A DNA stretch of 16,674 bases from Desulfonatronum sp. (GTDB lineage: Bacteria > Desulfobacterota > Desulfovibrionia > Desulfovibrionales > Desulfonatronaceae): contig SKYX01000222.1 of the NCBI GenBank assembly GCA_007127655.1, positions 1 through 16,674 of the forward strand. The letters run 5' to 3'. Below, piece after piece: positions 1-8,446 of this stretch. Positions within the stretch are counted from its first letter, which is position 1; each line of letters starts with the position of its first letter. The notes below the pieces were generated by a model. It saw only the letters and a program-made list of their open reading frames with translations. It was not told the origin of the DNA and searched no databases. The translations under genes and the position numbers were made by a program.

Positions 1-311
1 GCCAATCCCTGTATGGGCAATGGCTGTGGGCGTTGGGGCTGGTTGTTGCGGTCAATGTGGGGCTGGTGGTCATGGGCTCCCTGCTGGGGGCACTCAGCCA
101 GGGCCAGGCAGCCCGGGAATCCCTGCTCAGCGTGATTCTCTTTCCCCTGCTCGTGCCCCTGCTGCTGGGCGGCGTCAAGCTGGGCGGCGGGCTGCTCTCC
201 GGCGTCGGGGTCCAGGACGAGATCCAGTGGCTGACCCTGATTCTGGCCTTTGACGCCCTGTTCGCCGCCGTGGCCCTGGTTCTTTTCCCCCTGGTCTTCC
301 GGGAAGGATGA
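1..311 (+). CDS. ccmB: Haem exporter subunit CcmB, C-terminal part (5' end outside window)
   Basis: Membrane subunit of the CcmAB(C) ABC transporter of system I cytochrome c maturation, acting in the inner membrane. The reading frame is open from the left edge (frame starting at base 3) to the TGA at 309-311, about 102 residues, roughly the last half of a CcmB. It is very hydrophobic, with three likely membrane segments. The stretch reading LFPLLVPLLLGGVKLG (bases about 138-185) matches the conserved Pro-rich loop and helix of CcmB proteins. ccmC follows 117 nt downstream on the same strand, the usual gene order, and ccmA is expected just left of the window. The family call rests on hydrophobic pattern, the LLxPLLxPLLLGG-like motif and context; no catalytic residue is expected in this subunit. 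Confidence 0.82.
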   Translation, partial: QSLYGQWLWALGLVVAVNVGLVVMGSLLGALSQGQAARESLLSVILFPLLVPLLLGGVKLGGGLLSGVGVQDEIQWLTLILAFDALFAAVALVLFPLVFREG

Positions 312-428
312 GGCAGTGATACCCTTCCGGTTTGAGCCAAACAGGATATTTGAACCAAGCGCCGTTATCAGGGGGCGAGCAGGTGCATCGGGCGAGGATT
401 TTCATCACGGCAACGTAAAGCTCTCCAT

Positions 429-1103
429 ATGAAAAACACCGCATTACTTTCGATTCTGGTCCTGTTTACCGCGGCCGCCCTGGTCGTGGCGCAGGTGGCC
501 GTCTGGTTGCACGCCCCGGTGGAGGCGACCATGGGCCTGGTGCAAAAGATATTCTATCTGCACCTGCCCCTGGCCTGGTGGGCCCTGTTCAGCTTTTTTC
601 TGGTCTTCGTGGGCAGCGTGGGCGTGTTGGTGCGCAAAACCCCGGTCTGGGACGCCCTGGCCGGGGCGGCCGCGGAACTGGGCGTTTTGTTCAGCGGTCT
701 GGCCCTGATCACCGGCTCCCTGTGGGCCAGGCCCATCTGGAACGTCTGGTGGACCTGGGACCCCCGGCTGACCACGGCCCTGATCATGTGGTTCGTGTAC
801 ATGGGCTACCTGGTGCTGCGCACCTCTCCGATCCCCGAGGTCAAACGCCGGACTCTCTGCGCGGTACTGGGTATCGTGGCCTTCGTGGACATCCCGTTGG
901 TCTTTTTCTCCACCAGGTTGTGGCGCAGCATTCATCCGTCCGTGATGTCCTCTTCCGGAGGGGGCATGGAACCCGAGATGTGGCAGGCCATGGGAGTTTC
1001 CCTGGCTGCAGTGGGCCTGCTCTGGATTGTCTTGGTTGTTCTGCGCGTCAGGCAGATCCTGGCTCAGGACCGCCTGGACGGCCTTTGGGCCGCCCGGCTT
1101 TAA
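429..1103 (+). CDS. ccmC: Haem handling membrane protein CcmC
   Basis: CcmC presents haem on the periplasmic face of the inner membrane and loads it onto the chaperone CcmE during system I cytochrome c maturation. The 224-residue protein has six predicted membrane helices. It carries the family's tryptophan-rich haem-binding segment (about residues 99-115, including WWTWDPRLT) and two periplasmic histidines in the expected places: His45 in FYLHLP and His169 in the SIHPSVM motif. Length is close to the usual 220-250. The ATG at 429 is the first start after in-frame stops; only a weak AAAG lies in front of it. It follows ccmB by 117 nt. A ccmD-sized open frame was looked for in the 155 nt after it and none was convincing. 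The family assignment is secure. Confidence 0.93.
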   Translation: MKNTALLSILVLFTAAALVVAQVAVWLHAPVEATMGLVQKIFYLHLPLAWWALFSFFLVFVGSVGVLVRKTPVWDALAGAAAELGVLFSGLALITGSLWARPIWNVWWTWDPRLTTALIMWFVYMGYLVLRTSPIPEVKRRTLCAVLGIVAFVDIPLVFFSTRLWRSIHPSVMSSSGGGMEPEMWQAMGVSLAAVGLLWIVLVVLRVRQILAQDRLDGLWAARL

Positions 1104-1258
1104 GTCGTTCCGGGGCTCTCGGGCAGGTTCCTCTGGCTGTTGTTCCGAGAGCGGCGGATCCTGAGTCTCCGGGCGTCGAAGGCCCACGGGTATTCGTATC
1201 GTCAACGGTTCTCCGTCGACATTGATCCTTCTCTTTTTTTCCGCGATTCTTACCGACC
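1104..1258. other. Intergenic gap between ccmC and the dehydratase operon
   Basis: No gene is seen in these 155 bases. There is an 8-bp inverted repeat, GCTCTCGG at 1115-1122 and CCGAGAGC at 1145-1152, separated by 22 nt. No T-run follows it, so it is at best a weak transcription or RNA-stability element at the end of the ccm genes. A pyrimidine-rich run (about 1228-1240) precedes the next start, and no good Shine-Dalgarno sequence is visible in front of ATG 1259. Confidence 0.4.
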
Positions 1259-3256
1259 ATGTTTCACCAGTTCAAGAATCCCAAGCTCTACTTCATGTTC
1301 CTGACCGACGGCCTGCTGTTCGCCCTGGCCATGGTCTTGAGCTATCTGATTCGTTTCGATTTTCAGGTTGACGATTTCTACCATGCACAGATGGTCCTCC
1401 TGGTGCTGATCGCTCTCCCGCTGAAACTTGTGGTGTTCACTGTTTTCGGGCTGTACCGGGGCATGTGGCGGTATACCGGGCTGGGCGATTTGTGGCACGT
1501 GGTCCAGGCCGCGTTGATCAGTAGCCTGCTCCTGGTGGCCCTGATGTTCACCTGGAACCGCCTGGAAGGATACCCGCGCACGGTGTTCGTGCTGGACGCG
1601 GCTTTTACCATGCTTTTTGCCGGAGGGTTGCGGATGGTGATCCGGTCCGGTTACACCATGCAGGGCAGCATTCGCAATTTTCCCTGGTGCGTTCCCCTGC
1701 GGCGTACGCCCAAGGGCAAGCGGGTTCTGATCCTGGGAGCCGGGGACGCCGGGGAGAAGATTCTGCGGGAGATCCTTGAAAATCCGGACCTGGATCATCA
1801 CGTGCTGGGCTTTCTGGACGACGACCCGGGCAAACGGGGGCGGACCCTGCACGGGGTTCCGGTCCTGGAAGAAATTGCCATGCTGCCGTATGTGGTGGAA
1901 AAGTTGGCGCCGGATGAACTGCTGATCGCTCTGCCCTCGGTCAGCGGAACCCGGATGCGTTCCATTGTCGAGTTGTGCAAGCAGGTGGGCATCCCCTTCA
2001 AGACGTTGCCGGTTATCGGGGAGATCATCGACGGCAAGGTCAGCGTCCGCTCCCTGCGGGAGGTCAATTTTCAAGATTTGCTGGGTCGACCGGCCGTAAC
2101 CCTGGATAATGAAGGCATCCGGGGGATCCTGGCCGACAGGACCATCCTGGTCACGGGATGCGGCGGGTCCATCGGCTCGGAACTGTGTCGCCAGATTATC
2201 CGCTACGCGCCCAGGAGGCTGATCCTCCTGGATTCCGGTGAGACCAACCTCTACGCCATTCAGATGGAACTGGAGCATGAGCATCGTTTCACGGCGTATG
2301 TCCCGGTATTGGGGCAGGTGCAGGACGAGGCCCTGATGGAGGACGTGTTCACTGCCTACTCCCCGGAGGTGGTCTTCCACGCGGCGGCCTACAAACACGT
2401 GCCCATGCTGGAGAACAACCCTTGGCAGGCTGTATTGACGAACATTGTCGGCAGCAAAGTGGTCATGGAGAAATCCATGGCCCACGGGGTGCAGCGTTTC
2501 GTGCTGGTTTCCACGGACAAGGCGGTGCGGCCCACCAACGTGATGGGGGCCAGCAAGCGGGTGGCCGAGCTGCTCCTGCGGGGCATCCAGAACGGCCGGA
2601 CCCGGTTCATGGCCGTGCGTTTCGGGAACGTGGTCGGGTCCTCCGGCTCGGTGATTCCTCTCTTTCGCCGCCAGATCGAACTGGGCGGGCCGGTGACCGT
2701 GACCCATCCGGAAATGATCCGCTACTTCATGACCATTCCCGAGTCCGTGCAGTTGATCCTGCAAAGCGCGACTCTGGGCAAGGGGGGGGAAATTTTTGTT
2801 CTGGACATGGGTACACCGGTGCGCATCCTGGATATGGCCCGGGATCTGATTCGACTTTCCGGGAAGGTGCCGGATGTGGACATCCCCATCGTGATCACCG
2901 GCCCCCGGGAGGGGGAAAAGCTTTTTGAGGAATTGATCACCGAAACCGAGGGCGTCGACAGCACCAGTCATGAGAAAATCATGGTCCTGTGCGAGGACGG
3001 TCAAAACGGCGAGACCGAGGACTGGAACGTGCGGTTGGCGGCGCTGTATGGATTGCTGGACCAGCTCCAGGCCGCGTCCGGACGGCACGATGCCGTCGCG
3101 ATCAAGGACATCCTCGGCCGGATCGTCCCGGAATACAAGGCCCAATGCGGGCATCCGCTGTTTTCCTCCGATGATGTGGAGGAAAAGGCCGTCTCGGTGC
3201 CGGTGATGGAGAGCGCCGGGAGAAGCCCAAGTGAAAGTCGGAGGGAGACGGCATGA
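1259..3256 (+). CDS. Membrane-anchored nucleotide-sugar 4,6-dehydratase, FlaA1/CapD/WbpM type
   Basis: This 665-residue protein has the layout of the large UDP-GlcNAc C6 (4,6-)dehydratases such as WbpM and PglF. These make UDP-4-keto-6-deoxy sugars for surface glycans or protein glycosylation at the cytoplasmic face of the inner membrane. About four membrane helices occupy residues 10-125. A first Rossmann-like domain begins at RVLILGAGDAG (155-165). The extended SDR catalytic domain begins with ILVTGCGGSIGSEL (296-309), an NAD(P)-binding TGxxGxxG motif. The active-site stretch is STDKAVRPTNVMGASK (418-433), where Met429 replaces the usual SDR tyrosine and Lys433 is kept: the SMK-type triad of the large dehydratases. 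Length matches the family (600-670). The stop overlaps aroC by 4 nt. The exact sugar substrate cannot be read from sequence. Confidence 0.9.
   Translation: MFHQFKNPKLYFMFLTDGLLFALAMVLSYLIRFDFQVDDFYHAQMVLLVLIALPLKLVVFTVFGLYRGMWRYTGLGDLWHVVQAALISSLLLVALMFTWNRLEGYPRTVFVLDAAFTMLFAGGLRMVIRSGYTMQGSIRNFPWCVPLRRTPKGKRVLILGAGDAGEKILREILENPDLDHHVLGFLDDDPGKRGRTLHGVPVLEEIAMLPYVVEKLAPDELLIALPSVSGTRMRSIVELCKQVGIPFKTLPVIGEIIDGKVSVRSLREVNFQDLLGRPAVTLDNEGIRGILADRTILVTGCGGSIGSELCRQIIRYAPRRLILLDSGETNLYAIQMELEHEHRFTAYVPVLGQVQDEALMEDVFTAYSPEVVFHAAAYKHVPMLENNPWQAVLTNIVGSKVVMEKSMAHGVQRFVLVSTDKAVRPTNVMGASKRVAELLLRGIQNGRTRFMAVRFGNVVGSSGSVIPLFRRQIELGGPVTVTHPEMIRYFMTIPESVQLILQSATLGKGGEIFVLDMGTPVRILDMARDLIRLSGKVPDVDIPIVITGPREGEKLFEELITETEGVDSTSHEKIMVLCEDGQNGETEDWNVRLAALYGLLDQLQAASGRHDAVAIKDILGRIVPEYKAQCGHPLFSSDDVEEKAVSVPVMESAGRSPSESRRETA
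3240..3247 (+). promoter_or_regulatory. Ribosome binding site for aroC
   Basis: GGAGGGAG lies inside the end of the dehydratase gene, 5 nt before the aroC ATG at 3253. Together with the ATGA overlap this supports translational coupling of the two genes and fixes the aroC start. Confidence 0.75.
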
Positions 3257-4398
3257 GCGGAAACTCCATTGGTCGCGTCTTTTGCCTGACCACCTTTGGC
3301 GAGTCCCACGGGCCCGGCCTGGGCGGGGTGGTGGACGGATGCCCGGCGGGGATCGCCCTGGACGAGGCCGTGATCCAGCAAGAGCTGGACCGCCGCAAGC
3401 CGGGCCAGGGGCTGGGGACCTCCAGCCGCAAGGAGGCCGACCGGGTCCGGCTGCTCTCAGGGGTGTTTGAGGGCAGGACCACGGGCACGGCCATCGGCTT
3501 TTTCATTGCCAACGAGGACCAGCGTTCCCGGGATTACGGGCCACTGGAGTTCCTGCACCGTCCGGGACATGCGGACATCACCTATCAGGCCAAGTACGGC
3601 ATCCGGGATTACCGCGGCGGCGGTCGGTCCTCGGGCCGGGAGACCGTCTGCCGGGTGGTGGGCGGGGCCATTGCCCAAGAGGTTCTGGCCGCGCAGGGCG
3701 TTGCCGTGACCGCGTACACGGTGGAGCTGGGCGGCATCGGGTTGGAGAGCGTGTCCAACTCCGGGAACCATTGTAAGGCCGGCTCCGGAGCATGCTGGGG
3801 AGTGGATTTGAAAGGTGTGGCGGAACGTTCGTTTTTCGCCGCTCATCCCGAGTTGATCGGCCCCTGGGAAGAGCGAATCAAAGAGGTTCGCGGCCAGGGC
3901 GACACCCTTGGCGGGATCGTGGAAATTCAGGCTCAGGGCGTCCCGGCGGGTTTGGGCGAGCCCGTATTGGACAAGCTGGACGCCCGTCTCGCGTATGCCT
4001 TGATGGGCGTGGGCGCGGTCAAAGGCGTGGAGATCGGGGCCGGGTTCCAAGCGTCCCGGATGCTGGGCAGCGCGAACAATGACCCGATCCTCGCCAGTGG
4101 ATTCGCTTCCAACAACGCCGGAGGCGTTCTCGGCGGGATCAGCTCCGGCCAGCCTCTGATGATCCGGGTCGCGGTCAAGCCCATCCCCTCCATCGCCAAG
4201 CCCCAGACCACCGTGGATCAACACGGCCGGGAGCACGAACTGCACATCGGCGGCCGCCACGACATCTGCGCCATCCCCCGGATCGTCCCGGTGCTCAAGG
4301 CCATGGTCTGCCTGACCCTGGCGGACATGCTCCTGCTGCACCGCGCGGCGGGGCATTCGCGTTCGTACGTTTCCCCAACAACTCTCCCCTGGAGGTAG
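3253..4398 (+). CDS. aroC: Chorismate synthase
   Basis: Converts 5-enolpyruvylshikimate-3-phosphate to chorismate, the last step of the shikimate pathway, using reduced FMN in the cytosol. All three family signatures are present. The first, [18 protein letters not shown] (16-33), contains the catalytic His19. The second is [17 protein letters not shown] (about 122-138). The third is near the C-terminus, [17 protein letters not shown] (335-351). The second catalytic histidine is His106 in RPGHAD. Length 381 is normal (350-390). The start overlaps the preceding stop as ATGA and has a strong ribosome binding site, while its own 3' end carries the pgi ribosome binding site, so it sits inside a tightly coupled operon. 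A cysteine-containing linker at 173-181 (NHCKAGSGA) looks lineage-specific. Identification is secure. Confidence 0.97.
   Translation: MSGNSIGRVFCLTTFGESHGPGLGGVVDGCPAGIALDEAVIQQELDRRKPGQGLGTSSRKEADRVRLLSGVFEGRTTGTAIGFFIANEDQRSRDYGPLEFLHRPGHADITYQAKYGIRDYRGGGRSSGRETVCRVVGGAIAQEVLAAQGVAVTAYTVELGGIGLESVSNSGNHCKAGSGACWGVDLKGVAERSFFAAHPELIGPWEERIKEVRGQGDTLGGIVEIQAQGVPAGLGEPVLDKLDARLAYALMGVGAVKGVEIGAGFQASRMLGSANNDPILASGFASNNAGGVLGGISSGQPLMIRVAVKPIPSIAKPQTTVDQHGREHELHIGGRHDICAIPRIVPVLKAMVCLTLADMLLLHRAAGHSRSYVSPTTLPWR
4391..4395 (+). promoter_or_regulatory. Ribosome binding site for pgi, inside the end of aroC
   Basis: GGAGG ends just before the aroC stop (TAG 4396-4398) and 7 nt before the pgi ATG at 4403. 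Ribosomes ending aroC therefore cover the pgi initiation region, which implies coupled expression. Confidence 0.75.
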
Positions 4399-4402
4399 TC
4401 TC

Positions 4403-6046
4403 ATGAACACGTTGACGGCAACATCCGCCTGGAAGACCCTGGCCGACCATGCCGAGGTCATGAAGCATCGGCACATGCGTGATCTTTTCACTGAGGACGC
4501 CGGCCGGTTCGAGCGGTTCTCGGCCACGGTGAACGATATTCTCGTGGACTACTCCAAGAATTTCATCGTGGAAGAAACCATGCACAACTTGCTGGATTTG
4601 GCGCAAGAAGCCGAGGTGGAGGCATGGCGGGGCAGGATGTTCGGCGGGGAGCGAATCAACTTCACGGAGAACCGGGCTGTTTTGCATGTGGCGCTGCGCA
4701 ATCGGTCCGAGCGGGCGATCAAGGTTGACGGTCAGGACGTGATGCCCGATGTCCGGGCGGTATTGGCCAAGATGCGCGCATTCTGCGATGCTGTTCGCGG
4801 TGGAAGCTGGCTCGGGTTTACCGGGAAGCGGGTTCTGGACGTGGTCAATATTGGCATCGGCGGATCGGATCTGGGGCCGTACATGGTCACCGAGGCGTTG
4901 AAGCCTTACGGCCATCCGGACCTGCGGATGCATTTCGTGTCCAATGTGGACGGCACGCACATTGCTGAAACCCTGAAGCAGTGCGATCCGGAAACAACGC
5001 TGTTTTTGGTGGCGTCCAAGACTTTCACCACCCAGGAGACCCTGACCAACGCCCACACAGCCAAGGACTGGCTGCTGCGCGCCCTGACCGACCCGGCGGC
5101 CGTGGCCAAACACTTCGCGGCCATGTCCACGAATACGGAGAAGGTGCGCGAATTCGGGATCGACCCGGAAAACATGTTTGAATTCTGGGACTGGGTCGGC
5201 GGGCGCTATTCCCTGTGGTCGGCCATAGGGCTGTCCATAGCCGTGTTCATCGGCATGGAGCATTTCGAGGAATTACTGGACGGGGCCTTTGTCATGGATG
5301 AGCATTTCCGGACCGCCCCCCTGGAGAGTAACGTGCCGGTGATTCTGGCCTTGCTGGGTATCTGGTACAATAATTTCCTGGGTGCCCAGAGCCATGCCAT
5401 CCTGCCGTACGACCAGTATTTGCACCGTTTCCCGGCCTATTTTCAGCAGGGCGACATGGAGAGCAACGGCAAGCGGGTCACCCGGGACGGCGAGACCGCG
5501 GACCACTCCACCGGTCCGGTGATCTGGGGCGAGCCTGGAACCAACGGCCAGCACGCATTTTATCAGCTCATTCACCAGGGCACCAAGCTGATCCCGGCAG
5601 ATTTCCTCGCTCCGGCTCAGAGCCACAACCCTCTGGGCGACCACCATGAAATCCTGCTCTCCAACTTTTTCGCCCAGACCGAGGCCTTGATGCGCGGCAA
5701 GACCGCGGACGAGGCGCGGCGGGAACTGGAAGCCTCGGGCATGGACAAGGCGCGGATCGAAAAGATCCTGGCGCACAAGGTGTTTCCAGGCAATCGGCCC
5801 ACCAACTCGATCCTCTTCCCAAAATTGACGCCGCATGTCCTGGGCAGCCTGATCGCGCTGTACGAGCACAAGATTTTCGTCCAAGGCATCGTTTGGCGGA
5901 TCAATTCCTTTGACCAGTGGGGCGTGGAGTTGGGCAAGGAACTGGCCAAGGCCATCTTGCCGGAACTGCCCGGAGACGCCCCTGTTTCCGGCCATGATGC
6001 GTCCACCACCGGCCTGATCACTGCATACAAGAAGATGCGTGGGTGA
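4403..6046 (+). CDS. pgi: Glucose-6-phosphate isomerase
   Basis: Interconverts glucose-6-phosphate and fructose-6-phosphate in glycolysis/gluconeogenesis and feeds hexose phosphates to sugar-nucleotide synthesis. The 547-residue protein matches the full-length (about 550) enterobacterial-type enzyme. Visible landmarks are [16 protein letters not shown] (151-166), SNVDGTHI (180-187), the phosphate-binding SKTFTTQET (205-213), the signature [15 protein letters not shown] (266-280), and the C-terminal signature [12 protein letters not shown] (501-512). Catalytic residues expected in the family are present: Glu353 in MESNGK, His384 in GQHAF and Lys512. The gene starts 4 nt after aroC with GGAGG in front. 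Co-transcription with a nucleotide-sugar dehydratase fits supply of hexose phosphate to glycan precursors, which is inference. Confidence 0.97.
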   Translation: MNTLTATSAWKTLADHAEVMKHRHMRDLFTEDAGRFERFSATVNDILVDYSKNFIVEETMHNLLDLAQEAEVEAWRGRMFGGERINFTENRAVLHVALRNRSERAIKVDGQDVMPDVRAVLAKMRAFCDAVRGGSWLGFTGKRVLDVVNIGIGGSDLGPYMVTEALKPYGHPDLRMHFVSNVDGTHIAETLKQCDPETTLFLVASKTFTTQETLTNAHTAKDWLLRALTDPAAVAKHFAAMSTNTEKVREFGIDPENMFEFWDWVGGRYSLWSAIGLSIAVFIGMEHFEELLDGAFVMDEHFRTAPLESNVPVILALLGIWYNNFLGAQSHAILPYDQYLHRFPAYFQQGDMESNGKRVTRDGETADHSTGPVIWGEPGTNGQHAFYQLIHQGTKLIPADFLAPAQSHNPLGDHHEILLSNFFAQTEALMRGKTADEARRELEASGMDKARIEKILAHKVFPGNRPTNSILFPKLTPHVLGSLIALYEHKIFVQGIVWRINSFDQWGVELGKELAKAILPELPGDAPVSGHDASTTGLITAYKKMRG

Positions 6047-6048
6047 TC

Positions 6049-6513
6049 ATGAAGTCACACCCCCCCATCCAACACCTGTACGCCGACGAACTCAGCCATT
6101 GCTATGGTTGCGGTCGGAACAATCCGGACGGGCTGCACGTGAAAAGCTTCTGGGACGGGCAGACGGCCGTGGCCAGGTTTACACCCAGGCCGGAGCATAT
6201 CGCCGTACCGGGATTTGTGTATGGCGGACTGCTGGCTTCGCTGGTGGACTGCCATGGTGTGGGAACGGCCGCGGCGGCGGGAGCTGATCAGGCCGAAGGC
6301 GAGCCTCTGGGGCGATATGTCACCGCGTCGTTGCACGTGGACTTTCTCAGGCCGACCCCGCTGGGCGTGGAGCTGGAGCTGCGCGGCCGGGTCCGGGAGC
6401 GCAAGCGCCGCAAGCTGGTGGTGGAGGTGGAAATTCTCGTCGGCGAGGCGGTCACGGTCCGTGGGGAAGTGGTGGCCGCGCCCATGCCCGCGAATATGGA
6501 ATCGCAAGGTTGA
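6049..6513 (+). CDS. PaaI-like hotdog-fold thioesterase
   Basis: A 154-residue protein of the PaaI/YbgC-like acyl-CoA thioesterase superfamily, which hydrolyses thioesters of CoA as small hotdog-fold oligomers in the cytosol. The hotdog core shows the usual HGG-like loop as YGGLLASLVD (58-67) with the expected acidic residue Asp67, followed by a beta strand TASLHVDFLRPTPLG (92-106) typical of the fold. An N-terminal CYGCGRNNPDGLHV stretch (18-31) with a Cys-x2-Cys pair is common in one subgroup. The substrate cannot be inferred. The start is uncertain: GTG at 6043 would overlap the pgi stop as GTGA, while ATG at 6049 is 2 nt after it; neither has a strong ribosome binding site, and ATG was preferred. 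It is the last gene before a terminator. Confidence 0.85.
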   Translation: MKSHPPIQHLYADELSHCYGCGRNNPDGLHVKSFWDGQTAVARFTPRPEHIAVPGFVYGGLLASLVDCHGVGTAAAAGADQAEGEPLGRYVTASLHVDFLRPTPLGVELELRGRVRERKRRKLVVEVEILVGEAVTVRGEVVAAPMPANMESQG

Positions 6514-6527
6514 TCTCCATGGATGAC

Positions 6528-6570
6528 GTAACGCAAAAAGGCGGCCCAAAGGGCCGCCTTTTTGCGTTAC
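6528..6570. terminator. Bidirectional intrinsic terminator between convergent operons
   Basis: A perfect 20-bp inverted repeat, 6528-6547 and 6551-6570, with a 3-nt AAA loop. The GC-rich core GGCGGCCC/GGGCCGCC is flanked by A5 on the left and T5 on the right, so an RNA hairpin followed by a U-run forms on either strand. It lies between the thioesterase end (6513) and the msrAB end (6590), so it should stop both transcripts. Confidence 0.93.
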
Positions 6571-6589
6571 GGGAACCATCCGAGAGCAG

Positions 6590-7705
6590 CTATTTCTGGA
6601 ACAGCGTCGTGAATTGCCCGTAGCCCTCCTGCTTCAAATGTTCTTGGGGGATGAAGCGCAGGGCCGCGGAATTGATGCAGTAGCGAAGGCCGGTGGGCTC
6701 CGGACCGTCGGGAAAGACGTGACCGAGGTGGGAGTCGGCGTGTTTGCTGCGGACCTCGGTGCGACTCATGAACAGCTTACGGTCCACGTGTTCGGTGATG
6801 TTCTCAGCGACCAAGGGCTTGGAGAAGCTGGGCCATCCTGTGCCAGAATCAAACTTGTCCAGGGTGCTGAACAGCGGCTCTCCGGAAACCACGTCGACGT
6901 AAATTCCCGGCCGTTTGTTGTCCCAGTAGGCATTCTTGAAAGGCGGCTCTGTTCCATCCTTCTGGGTGACCTGGAACTGGAGCGGGGTCAGCTTGGTTTG
7001 CAGTTCCTCACGGGAAGGCTTGACGAATGGGGTGGCAAATCCCTTGGCCGCTGTGCGCGGCTGGACTTCGGTGTCGCTCCAATGCGCGTCCAGGAAAGGC
7101 TGACGACCGGACAGCACCCGGTATCGCTGATAGTGGGCCGGGTTGGTTTCGGAATAGTTTTGGTGGTAGTCCTCGGCGGGATAGAAGGCTAGGGCCGGAA
7201 GGATCGACGTGGCCACGGGCTTGGAGAACCGGCCGGAGGCATCAAGGGCCTGCTTGGATGCTTCGGCTGCGTCGCGCTGCGACTCGTCGTGATAGAAGAC
7301 GGCGGTCTTGTACTGCGATCCGCGGTCCGCGAACTGACCGCCGGGGTCCGTGGGGTCGATGGAGCGCCAAAAGGCGTCCAGGATTTCGGTATAAGACGTC
7401 TTCGCGGGATCGAATCGGACCTGAACCGCCTCGACATGGCCGGTTCCCCCGCCGATCACTTGCTCATAGGTGGGATGTTCCACGGTTCCTCCGGTGTAGC
7501 CGGAAATCGCCTCCAGGACGCCGTCCAGGTTACGGAGGTCGGATTCCAGACACCAGAAGCACCCACCGGCCAGGGTGGCCAGTTTGATGGTTTCGGGGGC
7601 GTTCTGCATGGGATTCTCCTTGGCTTCAACCATGGTTATTGGGATCATCAGAGTCAGAATCGTAATCAGCGATAAGACGATGAATACGTCTGTTCGTTTG
7701 CTCAT
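6590..7705 (-). CDS. msrAB: Exported MsrA-MsrB fusion methionine sulfoxide reductase
   Basis: Repairs both S- and R-methionine sulfoxide in proteins, here probably in the periplasm. The start at 7705 is set by AGAGG (7711-7715) 5 nt upstream; the open frame extends further but has no such site. Residues 1-28 form a signal peptide (Lys-Arg, hydrophobic core, cut after VEA). The MsrA domain follows with GGCFWC (Cys49 catalytic, Cys52). The MsrB domain occupies about 232-365 with SGTGWPSF (287-294), SHLGHVF (325-331) and RYCIN (catalytic Cys343). No CxxC zinc sites are present. The mature protein has only three cysteines, and Thr289 stands where some MsrB proteins have a resolving Cys (SGCGWPSF). 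Electron donor and recycling route are therefore unclear. Lack of an N-terminal thioredoxin-like domain separates it from neisserial PilB. Confidence 0.94.
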   Translation of the reverse strand: MSKRTDVFIVLSLITILTLMIPITMVEAKENPMQNAPETIKLATLAGGCFWCLESDLRNLDGVLEAISGYTGGTVEHPTYEQVIGGGTGHVEAVQVRFDPAKTSYTEILDAFWRSIDPTDPGGQFADRGSQYKTAVFYHDESQRDAAEASKQALDASGRFSKPVATSILPALAFYPAEDYHQNYSETNPAHYQRYRVLSGRQPFLDAHWSDTEVQPRTAAKGFATPFVKPSREELQTKLTPLQFQVTQKDGTEPPFKNAYWDNKRPGIYVDVVSGEPLFSTLDKFDSGTGWPSFSKPLVAENITEHVDRKLFMSRTEVRSKHADSHLGHVFPDGPEPTGLRYCINSAALRFIPQEHLKQEGYGQFTTLFQK

Positions 7706-7739
7706 TTTTGCCTCTTGCGTGGAAAGGTTGCCGGGATGG

Positions 7740-7769
7740 ATCAAATAAGATCGGGAACCGGTATGGCAA
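7740..7769 (-). promoter_or_regulatory. Candidate promoter of msrAB
   Basis: On the minus strand TTGCCA (7769-7764) and TTTGAT (7745-7740) are 18 nt apart, about 35 nt upstream of the msrAB start. The -35 matches consensus at five of six positions; the -10 is moderate. It is read by eye, so weak support. Confidence 0.35.
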
Positions 7770-7772
7770 GAA

Positions 7773-7789
7773 GGCATGTGCGACATGCC
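7773..7789. promoter_or_regulatory. Inverted repeat upstream of msrAB, candidate operator
   Basis: GGCATGT-GCG-ACATGCC, a perfect 7-3-7 inverted repeat, ends 4 nt upstream of the candidate -35 box of msrAB. That position would suit an activator site. It could also be a weak hairpin at the end of the fur transcript, but no T-run follows on the minus strand. The rest of 7706-7972, the 267-base gap between fur and msrAB, shows no gene, only GC-rich sequence with a CACGTG-rich palindromic patch at about 7874-7889. Confidence 0.35.
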
Positions 7790-7972
7790 GGAGAAAAACA
7801 GTGGCGGAAGCCTCAGAAAGAAATGATGTCGTGGGTGGGGGCGGCGGAGTTGGGAAGTGACCCCAGACGCATCCATGCACGTGCACGTGAAGCGTCATGC
7901 GGGGTGGTGAGCACGGGGAGGGTCGGGCTTTGGGCCCTACGGGAGAGGGCGTCGTCGGAGGGTGGGGCGATG

Positions 7973-8416
7973 CTACTGTTTCCGGCTACTTCCCCGACAT
8001 TGCGGACACAGGCCGAACAGGTACATTTTGTGGCCGGTCAAGGTAAAGTCGTGGTCCTTGGCCAGTTGTTCCTGGAGGCTTTCAATTTGGTGGTCCACGA
8101 CTTCTTCGCTGCGGCCGCAACTGGTGCAGATCAGGTGGTCGTGATGGGCCTGGCCGAAGGTCGGCTCGTAGCGGGAGACGCCGTCCCCAAAGTTGACCTC
8201 CCGGGCGATACCGGAGTCGGAGAGGAGCTTCAGGGTCCGGTACACGGTGGCTTGTCCGACACGAGGATCGATCTGCTTGACGAGATTGTAGAGTTCCTCA
8301 GGGGAGACGTGGTCTTTGGTGTTCCAGAAAACGTCGAAAATCAGGCCACGCTGGGCGGTGAACTTGAGTTTTTTCTTGCTCAAAAAGTGGAAAAACTGAT
8401 TGCGCGCATCGTGCAT
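7973..8416 (-). CDS. Fur-family metal-dependent transcriptional regulator
   Basis: A 147-residue Fur/PerR/Zur-type repressor. The winged-helix DNA-binding domain spans about 15-80, with the recognition helix GQATVYRTLKLLSDSGI (54-70) typical of the family. The C-terminal dimer and metal domain has HHDHLICTSCG (91-101) and the second Cys pair GLCPQC (135-140), giving two CxxC motifs for a structural zinc, plus the His cluster for the regulatory metal. The start at ATG 8416 was chosen because GGAG (8429-8426) lies 9 nt before it; the in-frame ATG at 8425 directly abuts that GGAG. Whether it senses iron (Fur), peroxide (PerR) or zinc (Zur) cannot be settled. Downstream msrAB in the same orientation would fit peroxide or iron stress, but that is inference. 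Confidence 0.9.
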   Translation of the reverse strand: MHDARNQFFHFLSKKKLKFTAQRGLIFDVFWNTKDHVSPEELYNLVKQIDPRVGQATVYRTLKLLSDSGIAREVNFGDGVSRYEPTFGQAHHDHLICTSCGRSEEVVDHQIESLQEQLAKDHDFTLTGHKMYLFGLCPQCRGSSRKQ

Positions 8417-8425
8417 GGTAGGCAT

Positions 8426-8429
8426 CTCC
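8426..8429 (-). promoter_or_regulatory. Ribosome binding site deciding the fur-family start
   Basis: GGAG on the minus strand with 9 nt to ATG 8416 and zero spacing to ATG 8425. This favours the shorter protein. Confidence 0.6.
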
Positions 8430-8446
8430 AAGGAAAGATTGATTTT

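Noticed and set aside
1115..1152. 8-bp inverted repeat after ccmC as a terminator
   Set aside because: The 22-nt loop and lack of a T-run make it a poor intrinsic terminator.
1104..1258. A ccmD gene after ccmC
   Set aside because: No short frame with a start, ribosome binding site and a membrane helix was found.
1250..3154. Long open frame (634 codons) on the minus strand across the dehydratase gene
   Set aside because: It is the antisense shadow of a well-supported gene in GC-rich DNA; its translation is rich in His, Gln, Pro and Gly with no recognisable domain.
3457..4527. 356-codon minus-strand frame across aroC and the pgi start
   Set aside because: Antisense shadow of aroC, which has all its family signatures on the plus strand.
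7706..7876. 57-codon N-terminal extension of msrAB
   Set aside because: The extension is not family-like, and a good ribosome binding site plus signal peptide mark the start at 7705.
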